From positions 36,696,146-36,760,145 of the forward strand of contig JAKCOZ010000001.1 in assembly GCA_022605955.1 (NCBI GenBank): a DNA stretch of 64,000 nt. The letters run 5' to 3'. The translations under genes and the position numbers were made by a program. This DNA comes from Rallus limicola. Its lineage: Eukaryota > Chordata > Aves > Gruiformes > Rallidae. Under the pieces are notes generated by a model, which was not told where the DNA came from, made no database searches, and worked only from the letters and a program-made list of their open reading frames with translations. Positions 24,863 to 36,071 of this stretch are shown here, in pieces (position 1 is the stretch's first letter; each line of letters opens with the position of its first letter).

Positions 24863-27800
24863 TAAGTTCCATCATGCATTCTAGGTCTACACAGGCCCAT
24901 GTTATCAGCATGTTACTTCACTTATAAATGGCATACATTAAATGACATCAGGAATAATAACTAAAAGCTCAAAATTTAATCAAATCTGCTTAATACACAT
25001 ACCAAGTAATATTTCAAATATCCCTGAGTATTCTAAGCAGAAAAAAAACAGGAGTATTCCTGAAACAGTATTTTTTAAGTGACCACTGTTGAAATAACCC
25101 TGTCATTAACTTCAAAAGGAACTAGTATGTTTCCTTTACATTGTGAAAGTCATTGATGCTATTATAGGAAGCAGCAAATTGACATATAGAATAACATAGT
25201 TCCCATAGTTGTAGTCTGTCCCCCACCTTGTTCACCCTCCCCTCCATTTAAAACCTGCTCACAACCGCAAATGTTTAGTGGATAAAATATTTCATAAATT
25301 ACTTATCTATTCCTGCACCCTTCAAAATCTAGTAACTTTGATTTGCTAAAACTAGAGTAGTCTCTTTGTCAATTATTATTTTATAATGGAAGACAAAACG
25401 ACACAAAGATAACCGTTTCTGTAACGTAGCATTTTTTGTTTATGTCACCTATGAAAGGAATATACATTTTAGATTATATTGGTATAAACTGTGTCTGACA
25501 GAACAATAATTTAGATCCTTTTCTTTAAGGATAACAGAGATTAAAAGAAAATTGCTGTATCTTCTGGTATGTGTAAAATTCATTACTAGTTATCGTAGTT
25601 TCCATACCATTTCAGTTTCAGAATCATAGATATTTTAATGCAAAAAATGTATTAATTTAGGGGGAAAAAAAAAGCCCTAACAACCCACACTAAAAAGCAG
25701 AGGTTTCTTTCAGTTCTTTCTTTCCAAGCAGGCTGCTTACTTAACCTAGTACAAGAAGCTAGTGTGAGTTTCATTGACTTGTTTTAAAAAAAATCTGTTA
25801 ATCAAAGAATAATGGATAGGATGTCTTCATCTGACAACATCTGTTGATCTGAAACAGGAGAATAGCCAGTGTGACAGTGAAGGTGTTCTCTACTTTTTTT
25901 TTCTCAAGCTGAAAAAATGGGGCATAGAGCTGTACAACCCATAACAATGTGCATGTCTTTATATGATGTTGTTCACCAGAGACTTGTCAATAGACTGAGC
26001 CATATTGGTTCTGGCAGTCTTTCTATTGGGACAATATTTGCCTTGAAGTACTATCTTTTCTCTTTTTCAATGTCAGCCTGAAGGCTCTTAGACAGCATAT
26101 GTTCATTTCATGTCTTAGAGATATTGCTTCTGGTATTGCAAATGCATTACCACATTGAGCTTTTTTGTAAAACAGATGGTACATATTAAGGTCTCAGTTT
26201 CTTAGACAATTTCTGCAACAATTGTACTGCATTCTTCACATTGACAAAAACATCATCAGCATCATGCAGTGAGGCACTAGATTATGTCAGAATGGTAAAT
26301 GAACGCCCACAGCAGAAAGAGTTATGAAGGTGAATCAAGTCCCTTAGAGAAATGAAGGAGGGTGTTAGTTATATTTGGTGGATATTCACTTAAAACTTAA
26401 CGTCCTGATCCTGCAAATCAATTTGTTTGGGTGGAACTTAGCTTGCAAGAATTGCTGTTGATATGCAAGAATCACATTAGGAATAGATGTTATTTTTTGT
26501 AAGCCCAGGTCTTTAGACACATTGAAGGAAGCAAAGAATTAGGTAAGCACAAGAGACAAGCTGTAAAGTGGTCACTGAGGGATTATGAGAATGACAGTGA
26601 AGCAGAGGTTCATGGGCTAGAAGCTTTAGTACAGAACTGGGCCAAATTAGAAGACCATCTAGGACAGGCTGTCAAAAATCTGTGTGTGCAGTGGAGAGGC
26701 AATGAACAAGAAGGAAATTAGGTGTACTCTCCCAGAGAGAGTGTAGAAGATGCTCTCTGATAACATGAAGGTGCCTTCAGGCAGAACTAGAGAGATTGGT
26801 TCGACAGTTATTTGCGGTAGAAAAGACACAGGGAATGGTCCATTGGCATCAGCAGCCTACTTTTAGGGTATTGTGTTTTTATCTACCATTGTAGCGTCAG
26901 GTTTGTTGAGAAGGCACTGTCTCAGTGACTAAAATGTAAACTGGATTACTTTGTCCTCATTTCAAGTGCCAGGTCAAATTTAGAAGGGTAGAAAGTGGGA
27001 CTTCTAAAAAAAAAATAATTTGGGTCAGGAGTGAGGTTAGCTGGCACAACTGGATGTCAGGACACGCACAGAAAGGTCTGAGTTTGCCCTATGGTCATTC
27101 TTTCTTCTGTTGGCAGGTAAACAAGACTGCTTTATTATGCTGCTACCCCATAAAGAATAAAGATATTGTTCCTTCACATGAACTAATGACCTTCTTATGA
27201 AACCTACATGGCTTCTTTCTGAGTGTGAGATTCGATGAATGAAAAGAGGGGGAAAGCAATATTTGAGCACCAGATTCTAATAAAAGATTAGTGTGGAGGG
27301 TGTGTAGTGTGAGGCTAGGTACACATGTGTATACCTTGAGCAGGCAACCAAAGTGGTTTGTACTCCACCATTCAAAGTGAAAACACAGTTAATTTTAAGA
27401 ACTCATGACACAGTCATGTCATAGCAGTTAGAAGGGTCTTATAATGTGCAGTACTGGTTTGAACGTTATCCTTTATAGGAACAACAGTTAGACCTGAAAC
27501 ACTGCAGATGGTGAGCACAGTTTTGTAAGTGGTAGTTCTGTTTTGAGGCTGTATTTGCTGACAATCAAGTGATATCTATGAATACCTCAGAACACCAGGT
27601 TCTAAGCAAGTTTTGTATTTGCTTCTATAAAGTAATCGCATTAACTGTGGCACATAAAAATTGTACATGGGGTTAGGCTAGTATTTCCAGTGCTCTACTG
27701 AACTGTTAAACTAATTTTTCTCTGGAATTTACCATTTTCTGTACTTCATCAACACCATCCTTGGTTTGTTTTTCCTATGCTCCTCCAGTCATCTCGTCTT

Positions 27801-28231
27801 TCTTCCTATGTTGCACTTCCGCTAGTCACAAAGATATGGGACCTCAGATTTCCAACTTAGTAAATAATATTTAACTTCACAGGTTGATAGGGCATTAAAG
27901 TAATCTTTAATTAAAAAAAAAAACAACAAAAGGAAAGTGTAGCCAAAAATAGATGTACAAACTCAGATGACTGCACATTGTATTAAATTAATAAATAAAT
28001 AAGAGTTCAAGGCAGAGTTCGAAAAGAGCCTGTATTTCTAAGAGGCCAGGAATATATGACTGTATTCATAATGTTATTGGAATTGATCATAATTTATTTT
28101 TGCAGAAATAAAATTTCTGATTCCTGTATTGGTAGGAACAGCTAAATCCAGTGAAGGAATTACGAAGACAGATGATATTTTGCCTATTTCTTCCCTTGGG
28201 TTTCCTTTCTATCTAAATAGGCCGAATCACT
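24863..28231. other. AT-rich DNA, no recognised gene
   Basis: No gene was found. A-rich tracts lie near 25663-25673 and 27911-27930 (AATTAAAAAAAAAAAC type). The minus ORF at 27037-27270 has no recognisable domain. Confidence 0.5.
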
Positions 28232-28430
28232 TTCACAGAATCACAGAATCACAGAATCATATGAGTTGGAAAGGACCTCAAGAGATCATCGGGTCCAAGC
28301 CCCCTGCCAAAGCAGGCTCCCTAGCTCATATTGCACAGATAGATGTCCAGATGGGTCTTGAATATCTCCAGAGATAGAGAATCCACAATCTCCCTGGGCA
28401 GCCTATTCCAATTCTCTGTCATCCTGACTT
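28232..28430 (-). repeat. CR1 LINE 3' fragment, minus orientation
   Basis: On the plus strand the copy opens with the reversed 3' microsatellite (CACAGAATCACAGAATCAC). It continues with GAGTTGGAAAGGACCTCAAG, CATCGGGTCCAAGCCCCCTG and, further in, CCTGGGCAGCCTATTCCAAT, all reverse complements of the CR1 3' UTR and the end of ORF2. The element is truncated near 28430, directly next to the LTR that starts at 28446. It is non-functional. The neighbouring plus ORF at 28129-28377 runs into this repeat and is not a gene. Confidence 0.93.
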
Positions 28431-28445
28431 ATCAGGCTGAATGAC

Positions 28446-28950
28446 TGTCCTGGTTCTGGCTGGGATAGAGTTAATTTTCCTACTAGCAGCTGGTATAGTG
28501 CAGTGTTTTTGATTAAGGATGAGAATAATGTTGATAACACACTGATGTCTTAGTTTTTGTTAAGCAGACAAGGATTTTTCAGCTTCTCACACTGTCCTGC
28601 TAATGAGAAGGCTGGAGGTGCCCAAGAGGCTGGGAGGGAGCACAGCCAGGGCAGCGGAGCCAAACTGGCCAAAGGGATATTTCATACCATATGATGCCAT
28701 GCTCCACATATAACTGGGAAGCTGGCAGGAGGCAGTGTGGCTCAGGAACTATCTCAGCATTGGTTTTGGGTGGTGAAAAATGGTGCTGTGCATCACTTGT
28801 TTGGTATATTATTGTTATTGTTGCTGTTGTTGTCTTCTTGCCTACTAAATTTTCTTTATCTCAACACACGACTTTTACCTTTTTCATTCTCTCCTTGATC
28901 CCACTGGCAAAGAGGGTTGTTTTGGCTGCCAGCCAGGTTAAACCACAACA
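28446..28950 (+). mobile_element. Endogenous retrovirus LTR, probably a solo LTR
   Basis: This 505-bp element begins TGTCCTGGTTCTGGCTGGGA and ends AAACCACAACA, so it has the TG...CA termini of a retroviral LTR. Its opening, the GATAACACACTGATG stretch, the GGCCAAAGGGATAT segment followed by a TATA-like ACATATAACTGGG (28706 onward) and the TTTCTTTATCTCAACACACG stretch near the 3' end match a widespread avian ERV LTR type; I believe the family is class III (ERVL-like), but that is from memory. No gag, pol or env, primer-binding site or second LTR is present in the window, so this is a solo LTR left by recombination. Flanks read ATGAC before and GTGAC after, which fits a 5-bp target duplication with one later mutation. 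The 87-codon frame inside is not a gene. Confidence 0.88.
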
Positions 28951-30382
28951 GTGACTTACTCATTTCGGTGCCAAAGACATTTGAAAGCTATTTATTATTT
29001 TGCTGGCCCAGACCAAAATAGCTTAAATTTGCCTGATTTTTTTTTACAAGGTGAGTGTCAAATCTGTGACAATCAGCCCTTTTGAAGTCAGCTTACACAA
29101 CCAGATATTCTGAGAACTTTTAGTTAGTCTTTTCCTTGAAAACTAATGAAATATCTTCATAAAACTTCAAGACCCCAAAATCTTCTGAGTGTGATCTGAC
29201 TAAAGATCATACATGTAGATTTCTGAATATATAGAAAGCCTGAAACAGGAGCTGTGATGCTTCCTAGTAATTACACAGGGATCTAGGTCGCAACATTAAG
29301 CTCTGCGGAGAAGTTCTAGAAGAAGGTACATCTTCTTGCAAAGTGGCATGAATTCCAACAAAGTATTGGACAAATAAAAATATTTCAATTACTAAAACAA
29401 GAGTGTTATTTACACCAAAGTAAAATCTGCTGAGTACAGAGAACAAAATTGAGACACACATCCACCTTATCCTGTAATTGAACATGAGCTATCTTGTAGA
29501 TTTTTATACAAGGTTCACAAGGATTTTTGGTTTACTAGGACAGATGAGTTTCCCTGAACTTGTTGTGTTCCAAATTAATGAAAACACCTTGTTTTGCCAG
29601 TTCTTATGCCCATTAGGGAGATGTATAATTCATTCTAAAGATGTGCATGGACTGAGGTACTCATGTTTCTGATCAGCTTTTACAAATAGGCAAGAAATGT
29701 CCGCTTTACATAAATTGCTGAAGAGGAATGTATATTTAGTTCTTTCCATTTAATTTAATTAATTAAATTTAATCATTGATTCACTATGTTATTCTACAGT
29801 TTCACAGATTCTGAGGATAAGCTATATGGCAGATTTAATATTCAGCAAGAAGGGCGTGTACATGATTTTAAGCTGAAAAATAATTAATTTTTTTAATGAT
29901 TTTCTGACTTAAAAATACATGCAGATAAGTAAGAGAAAAAGCACCTCTGATGTTTGTAGAAGGCTCACAAACAGCAATTTAAGGTCCGTGTTCAATGGTT
30001 AAATTAACAAGTAAGTCATTCTGGCAAATTTCCAGTTTTCACAAATTAAAGGCATTTTTAATACTGATAAATCCTTTGTCTTCCAGCAGTTCAGTGCATG
30101 TGCTGTGTTGATATTTTCTGATAATACTGTACAAAGTTTATTTATCTTTCATTGTGCTTCAGCTAAACATGGGCATGAGGTGAATTCTTGTGAAAAGAAA
30201 ACAAAGGCTATTTTTTGTTTATTATTTTATTTCTTTTTTTTTTTTTTAAACCAAAAGAAATTCCTCACATATCACTTGGCCCTATGAGCAGAAGGTGTGA
30301 AGGAAAGGGGCTGAAATGGTAGAGACATCAAATGCTTTAAAAGGCAGCACTTGAGTGTTTAAAAAATAGACTGTCAGCTGAA
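28951..30382. other. AT-rich DNA, no recognised gene
   Basis: No gene or repeat was recognised. TTTAATTTAATTAATTAAAT (29750-29769) is an AT-rich near-palindrome, and a run of more than 15 T lies at about 30233-30248. ORFs at 29264-29485 minus and 29478-29672 plus carry no domain. Confidence 0.5.
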
Positions 30383-30830
30383 ATGTTTCAATGTGAGGGA
30401 GAGAGAAGGAGAGGCTCAAAGGTGTTTAAAAGGGCTGCTGGCGAGTCTTGCATCAGGAGCAGTAATAGTGAGAAATTCATTGGCGCTGATGATGGAGGGG
30501 GCAGTATCAGAGACGATTGCGGCGCTGAAGGTGCTGGCACTGGAGCTGCAAATGGTGACACTGGTGGCTGTGGGAGGGGTGGAGGTGACAGCTTTGTTAG
30601 CAGCCTGATGTCTGATGAAGAAGCAAATGCCTCTTTCAGAGCGCACCCTTCACCTTTATGTTAAAAATAGCAAGTGGGAAGCTATTTAAAGGGATTTGGG
30701 GGATTCTGGTTCTCCTTTGCCATATGGGTGGCTGCTGACATCAGATTTGGCGCTTCTCTTCCCTCCTGAACTGCAACATTACAAAGCAAGTGGGAAGCTC
30801 TGAATTCACTGATGTCTCTGTCTGCAGCTT
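30383..30830. promoter_or_regulatory. CpG-enriched islet, candidate regulatory or conserved element
   Basis: This is a compact block with clearly more G/C and CpG than its surroundings, including CpGs in GCTGGCGAG, TTGGCGCTG, GACGATTGCGGCGCTG, AGAGCGCAC and TTTGGCGCTTC. Three ORFs overlap in the first 280 bp (30383-30664 and 30393-30608 plus, 30416-30646 minus). Stops are GC-poor, so open frames in all directions are expected in such DNA. The 93-codon frame has an ATG and a Gly/Asp/Ala-rich middle, and ends in an acidic MSDEEANASFRAHPSPLC; I recognise no domain. AGCAAGTGGGAAGCT is repeated at 30669-30683 and 30785-30799. It could be a conserved enhancer, a promoter of an unannotated transcript, or a short exon. 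Confidence 0.4.
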
Positions 30831-30858
30831 TAATGGGAGACGTTCATTTTTTTTTGTG

Positions 30859-31188
30859 ATGGAACTTTGTCAGAAAATAAGCAAGTGTCCCTTAATTACA
30901 CACGCCTTCAGTAAAGAAAAAGAGCAAAATAGGAGTTTTAAATCGGATAATGAATACATGCCCTGGGTTGTTGTTCTTCTCACTGTTATTGTGTCTGTTA
31001 CAAGTTTGTTTCTGTTTTACTCACTCAATAAACATCGTCTGCTTCTAAAAAACCTGCCAGCCTTGCTGCTTCCTGAGAGTTTCTACTGTTTAAGTTTAGG
31101 TAAAATTGTAGGACTCCTCAGGAAGGTACTTGCCTTAACCAGTTTCTTCACAAGTCACTCTTCCGGTTACGGATTGCTTCAGTGTTAA
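30859..31188 (+). other. Unassigned ORF with one possible membrane segment
   Basis: The open frame extends from 30790, but codon 1 there is GTG; the first ATG is at 30859 and gives 109 codons. The product has a hydrophobic run beginning MPWVVVLLTVIVSV that could span a membrane, preceded by a Lys/Glu/Ser-rich stretch and followed by basic residues. I recognise no family. It starts just downstream of the CpG-enriched islet, the only contextual point in its favour. T-rich AT DNA readily yields hydrophobic chance frames, so I lean to no gene. Confidence 0.15.
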
Positions 31189-34100
31189 TTCAAAATCTAC
31201 AGTGTTCAGATAAAGAAGTGCACTTCAAGAAAGCCTTCCTTTCCCTCCCCAAAATCCACACCAAAGCAAAGGAAAAGAATCATTTCTAGACGGTTTGTGG
31301 GATTTTTAAATTCAGTGCAATTATCATGGTATAATAATACTGTGTTCACGCAAACTAATAAACACCTAAATTCAACAGAAGTTTGTCTGTGGCAACAGTG
31401 GTTTGTTGCCATTTATGAAACACCATAATTCACTTCAGAATTTTTTCCAACTTTTCTGCCATTGTAATAGTCAGGCATGTTGAGGAATATTATGTTTAGT
31501 CACTAATAGACTTATTCTTTTTCTGCCTCACAAAACTTCTTTGAAAAAATGAGACAAAGTGCTATGTCTTCAGGACATTTCCCAGAACATTATAAAAGCT
31601 AAATCCCAGAGCTACAGTTTTAGGGATAAATGTTGGTAATGTATTTGCAGCAGTGTCAAAGTAGAATACCATGCCAATTGTTAACAAATATTTTTAATGT
31701 ACAGAAGGAGCTTGTGCACCAGTGCTATAGTTTTAAATGTGGTTTTGGGAAGAAAAAAAAAGAGAAAAAAACCCACAAAAAACCAAAACCAGAACAAAAA
31801 AACAACCCAAAGCAAAAGTAGATAGTAAACCTACAAATGCTCTTTATACAGGTTTTCCTATTTTGCTGCCATTCCTCATGTAAGTAAATAAATGAAAAGT
31901 GCTAATATGTTTTGTATTTTAAAGCACAAATGTGAGGAGTTCCCCCTGTGATTTTCTTTCAGACAGCTTCTCCATTTCTCTAGCAGCACTCCAATATACA
32001 CATGTGTGTGACACCAGAGTTTTGAGAGTTGCTGGAAATGGCACCATTTCAGAGGATTGTTGGCAAACAAAAATCTGGAAATATTTATAGTTAGTAGCAT
32101 TCCAGCCTCCGAGTAAATAGTTGACTAGTCTTTTCTGCTTCTGGACAGATAGTAAATGTTAAGATTGCTTCCAATGGGGCACAGGTATTCATAGCAGACA
32201 CATGTCTTGGTCTTGTTTCAATTCTCTGCAGAATCCAAAGAGCTGTTTTTAATTCTTGTATGAATTTATAGCCTTTCTGCTTGGACCTTGGATTGGTTCA
32301 GTACTGAAAGCCAATTGAACATGGAATCAGCAAAGCATCTTATTTTAAATTTTTTAATTTTTTATTTTTAAATTTACTAACGCAGCCACTGAGCATTTGA
32401 ACTTCTGGAATTTTCTGACCTCTTCTAACAGGGCTAAAACACTTCTTGTGGTGGCTGGAATGAAAATTGTAGAAAGCAAATAGAAGAAAAAAAAGGCAAG
32501 AAAAAATTATTGTAGTAAGTAAGAACAAGGAAAATAGAGTTGATGGATACCTGACACCATGTTTTTGATTCTATGCCTTCTGGAGAGCATGAGGAAGAGC
32601 TTAGGTAAGAAAAACCAACAGGGACACTGTCAAGGTACCAAAGGTTGACTGACAAAGAAGAAAGATGAGGTTCAGCCGTGTGTAATTGTGTATGTTTCCT
32701 GCTTTATTATTTTTATAGCATTTGGGTCTGCACTTTTTTTAGTCTTTGCTGGTTGACTTTTTAATCACCTTATCCTGAATTCAGAGAAAATACCAGCAAC
32801 ACCTAAGGAGTTTGAACAAGTAACAGTGAATGACAGTTTATGCAAGCTTCCTGTATTGCTTCAAACCCCTCCTAACACCTTTGATTTACCTGCCTAGTGG
32901 TGTCCCCACTCATGCCTGATGGTTGCTTCTCAGCTGCTTTTTTAGACAGTAGACCTTTACATGTTGCAGTGTCCTGTTTCTCCTCAGAAAAGCTCATTAC
33001 GATGAATACCAATCTCACGCAGCCAATTCAAAACACTTCTGAGCAAACTACCTAAAAATCCTCATGTAAACATTGTATAAGTTATTCATGAATAGATCCC
33101 TAAGGCCCATATCCTCCCTCTGCATGTAAAAAAAATTGCACGATGTGTGTCTGGTAGGTGGGGGGAGAACAGAGTGTAGGTTCATCTCAGATCTAAAGCT
33201 GTTAAGCTATTTCCAAGCCATCATGCAGGCTCTTAGGCAGAAAGAATGGCATTGCACTGAGATGGCTGGGGGTGCTGCCAGCAGGTCTCACAGAAGAGGT
33301 CTTAGAAACACCGGGGCTCCTGCCCATATATGTCTGAAATATCTACTAAGCAGTGGTTTATGACAGCTGGTTTACAGGGTATTTCCAGATTGTCTTCAGA
33401 GTAGTAGATTTTCTGACATATTTCAAAAAAGTGCAACTTCCTGGGAGTCATATAATAAATATCCTGGACCAGATCTCTCCGCAGCTTCTGAGGATGTATT
33501 TTCTGACCCACTTGTATTCAGGAACACAAGTCCCTACCTATCCTCTGCACAGACTTCAGGCCTGCCTTTATCCACTCTTTCTTTAGTGTCGATTCAGTTG
33601 TGAACAGGCCTGCAGAATACTGGAAGGTTACCGAACTCAAAGGAAAAGAGGCCAATTACAAGTGACCTGGAGGGAGCAAAGTACGTGTGAGACTGAAGGG
33701 TTATGGTGGAATGGCTGGCAGGAGTCGAGGATAATTTTGTACTAAAACTCTAAAGGCTTCTATCAAAAGGATAAAAAATAATATATACATAGTGGAATTT
33801 AACCAAACAGACACACCTAACTCATTAGAGTCTGCACATATTTATTTTTATCTTATTATTCAATTGCGGGAGAGATGAAGCTGAGATTGGAAGGTTTGCC
33901 GGCTGTGGATCTGGTTCAAAAGTCTTTCAGGTAGGACCTACAGCTTAAAATGTACCTCTGAAAGAAAACCTTAAAGTTTTACATCATTATATCCATTCTG
34001 TACCCTAAAAGTTGGAAGGAAAAAAGAAGGAAAAAAAAAATAAAAAAGAAAGAGTAGCTGTAAGCATAAATTTTTTAAAATACTCCTTCTACTAAGGCAC

Positions 34101-35330
34101 ATTTCAAAGTATTATTAGTGAAAATAGAAGCATATGTAAGCCAAATGTGGCCAGCCAGTGATTACTGAATTTTCCGTCTCATTTAGAACATTAAAACTTA
34201 TAGCTTTGAAAGGATTTTCAGCAATCCATATATGTGTGCTCATAGTTCTATTCAAAAATATATTGCATACTCTTGTCATACCATTTTGTAGTTCTTTCTG
34301 AGAGGAAAAATAATCAAAATGCTATTCAGCCTTTGAAAGCCAGTATGTTACTTCATCAGTAACAATATTACTATGATCTCTATTAATTGTGATGTGACTT
34401 CCTTGTATGATTTTCCTACATTTGCAAAGAAATCTCAAGGTGCCAGGCCACCTCAGAGGTGGCTCTGCATGACAGTGTTTGATGCCAGGTTTCCTCACCG
34501 GCTTCTTTCTTACAGCCATGGAGAGTGAGGTGTTGTGAAAGCTTTGGTCCCTTTGCTGAGCACTTTCATCTTCATGTCAGGTATCTCAGAATGAGGGCTC
34601 TGCACTCCTAATTCCAAGGGAGCCATGACAACTTTGAAGGTCTTGGTGAATGTGTGTTGATATTATAAAAGATAGTTTTCCCTTGATCCTGAGAATTTTT
34701 TTGGTTCTGCTGAATTCCACTTTGCAACTGGGAAGATACTACTGGGATTCCTTGTCCCTTGGCATGACTGTATGGATAAATGAATAAAACAGGGTTCAGG
34801 ATCAGAATCTGAATCAGAAGTATCTCTGCTTTCACTCTGGATGGCAGACAGCCAAAATGAGCTAGCAAAAATCTGCCTCTGGATATTGCTGTGGATTTAG
34901 ACAGACTTCAGACCTGGAATCCACAACATGTCTTCTCATGCAGTATTCCCAACATGGGTCAAGCAATGCCTTGCCCTTCCCTGAATTGTGTTCTGCTGGT
35001 GAATAGAGCATGAGGCAACTCCATGTTCACTTCTCTGTAGAACCATCAGAGAAGAAAAGAAGTCAGTTTCATGCAGATCCATATCCAAGCCCAGAGGGAC
35101 CTGAGGAACTTCTGGCTGAAGGCAAGGAGGAAGTGGTCAGACAATACTTCCTAACTTCCAAGACAAACATTTGAGCAGCTTTTCTCAAGGTAGCTGTGGG
35201 TCTGACTTCTCACAAAGTTTGTCAGCTCCATGCAGGTAATTTCAAAGGTATAAGATCTTCAGCTACTGGAAAACTTCCATCTTGACATGGAGTCATCGTG
35301 CAATTTCCAAAGAAGCTTACTAATCTTGTT
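31189..35330. other. AT-rich DNA with A-rich tracts, no recognised gene
   Basis: No gene was found. A-rich low-complexity DNA lies at about 31749-31812 (AAAAAAAAAGAGAAAAAAACC type, with AACCAAAACC variants) and about 34018-34055. From about 34320 to 35320 the composition becomes less AT-rich and homopolymers fade. I cannot place this kilobase in a known repeat family, and its frames are interrupted on both strands. Confidence 0.45.
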
Positions 35331-35400
35331 AGTCTAGATTTGTAGCTTCCATTCTGAGGCTAAGTAGTCTAGATTTGTAGCTTCCATTCTGAGGCTAAGC
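35331..35400 (+). repeat. 35-bp tandem duplication
   Basis: Two adjacent 35-bp copies (35331-35365 and 35366-35400), each opening AGTCTAGATTTGTAGCTTCC, are identical except for the last base (T in the first, C in the second). No third copy follows. The near-identity points to a recent slippage or repair duplication. Confidence 0.95.
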
Positions 35401-36047
35401 AGGCTGTTCATATTGTACAGAGCTATTGTTTCTGACCACATGGGTATTTTGGTCATTAATTCCTTTTAACCGAATAGTATCATGATATTTACTAGTATCA
35501 TGATACTTCTTTTTATTTCAAGATGGTGAAAAATTCAAATTGTAGTGGCCATCATTACCTACTGAGTGCCCAAATTAACACTGGAGATAAGATTTTCCTG
35601 AGAATGATTTAGAGTAGGAAACTAAATTTAGATGCTCTGACTCATTCTCAGTAGAGTTTGAGTTTATCTCCCAACACTGAGTATAGATGAATCTATGGAG
35701 GTTAGTTCTTGTAAGACAAACTCAGCTTTTGTACTACCTACTTCCAAGTAGTTATTTCAGAATAATCATGGCCAAAGGGAAGAACAAAAAGGGTATTCAG
35801 TGAAGAAGATTAACAAAAGTGCAAACTGGACAAACACCACACAGCTCCAGATTCTCAGCATGGTTTCGCTGATAGATGATCGTCATAAATATCTGTTCTG
35901 CCCCTTTGAACATGCAGGTGTATAGCAGATGCAAAAGAACAGATTCTATTTTAAAGTCAATTTGTACATGTGCAAAGTCCACCTTCTGCAAGGTACAAGG
36001 CAGACAAAGATGTCCAGAATGCTGAAGCTGGTGTTATTTTATTACAT
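35401..36047. other. AT-rich DNA, no recognised gene
   Basis: No gene was found. AGTATCATGATA occurs twice near 35477-35506, once as part of the palindrome AGTATCATGATACT. Nothing else stands out. Confidence 0.5.
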
Positions 36048-36071
36048 TTCTCTCTCCCTCTCTCTCTCTCA
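36048..36071 (+). repeat. (TC)n microsatellite
   Basis: A short dinucleotide run, TCTCTCTCCCTCTCTCTCTC, with one interruption. Confidence 0.85.

Noticed and set aside
28129..28377. 82-codon ORF
   Set aside because: It reads into the minus-strand CR1 fragment and has no domain.
28446..28950. Full-length endogenous retrovirus
   Set aside because: Only one LTR is present; there is no primer-binding site, coding remnant or second LTR on either side.
28691..28954. 87-codon ORF
   Set aside because: It lies wholly within the ERV LTR.
30105..30287. 60-codon ORF ahead of the CpG islet
   Set aside because: It translates a T run into poly-Phe, with no other support.
36048..36071. Possible CRISPR-like or regulatory repeat
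   Set aside because: It is a plain TC microsatellite; no direct repeats with unique spacers occur anywhere in the window.
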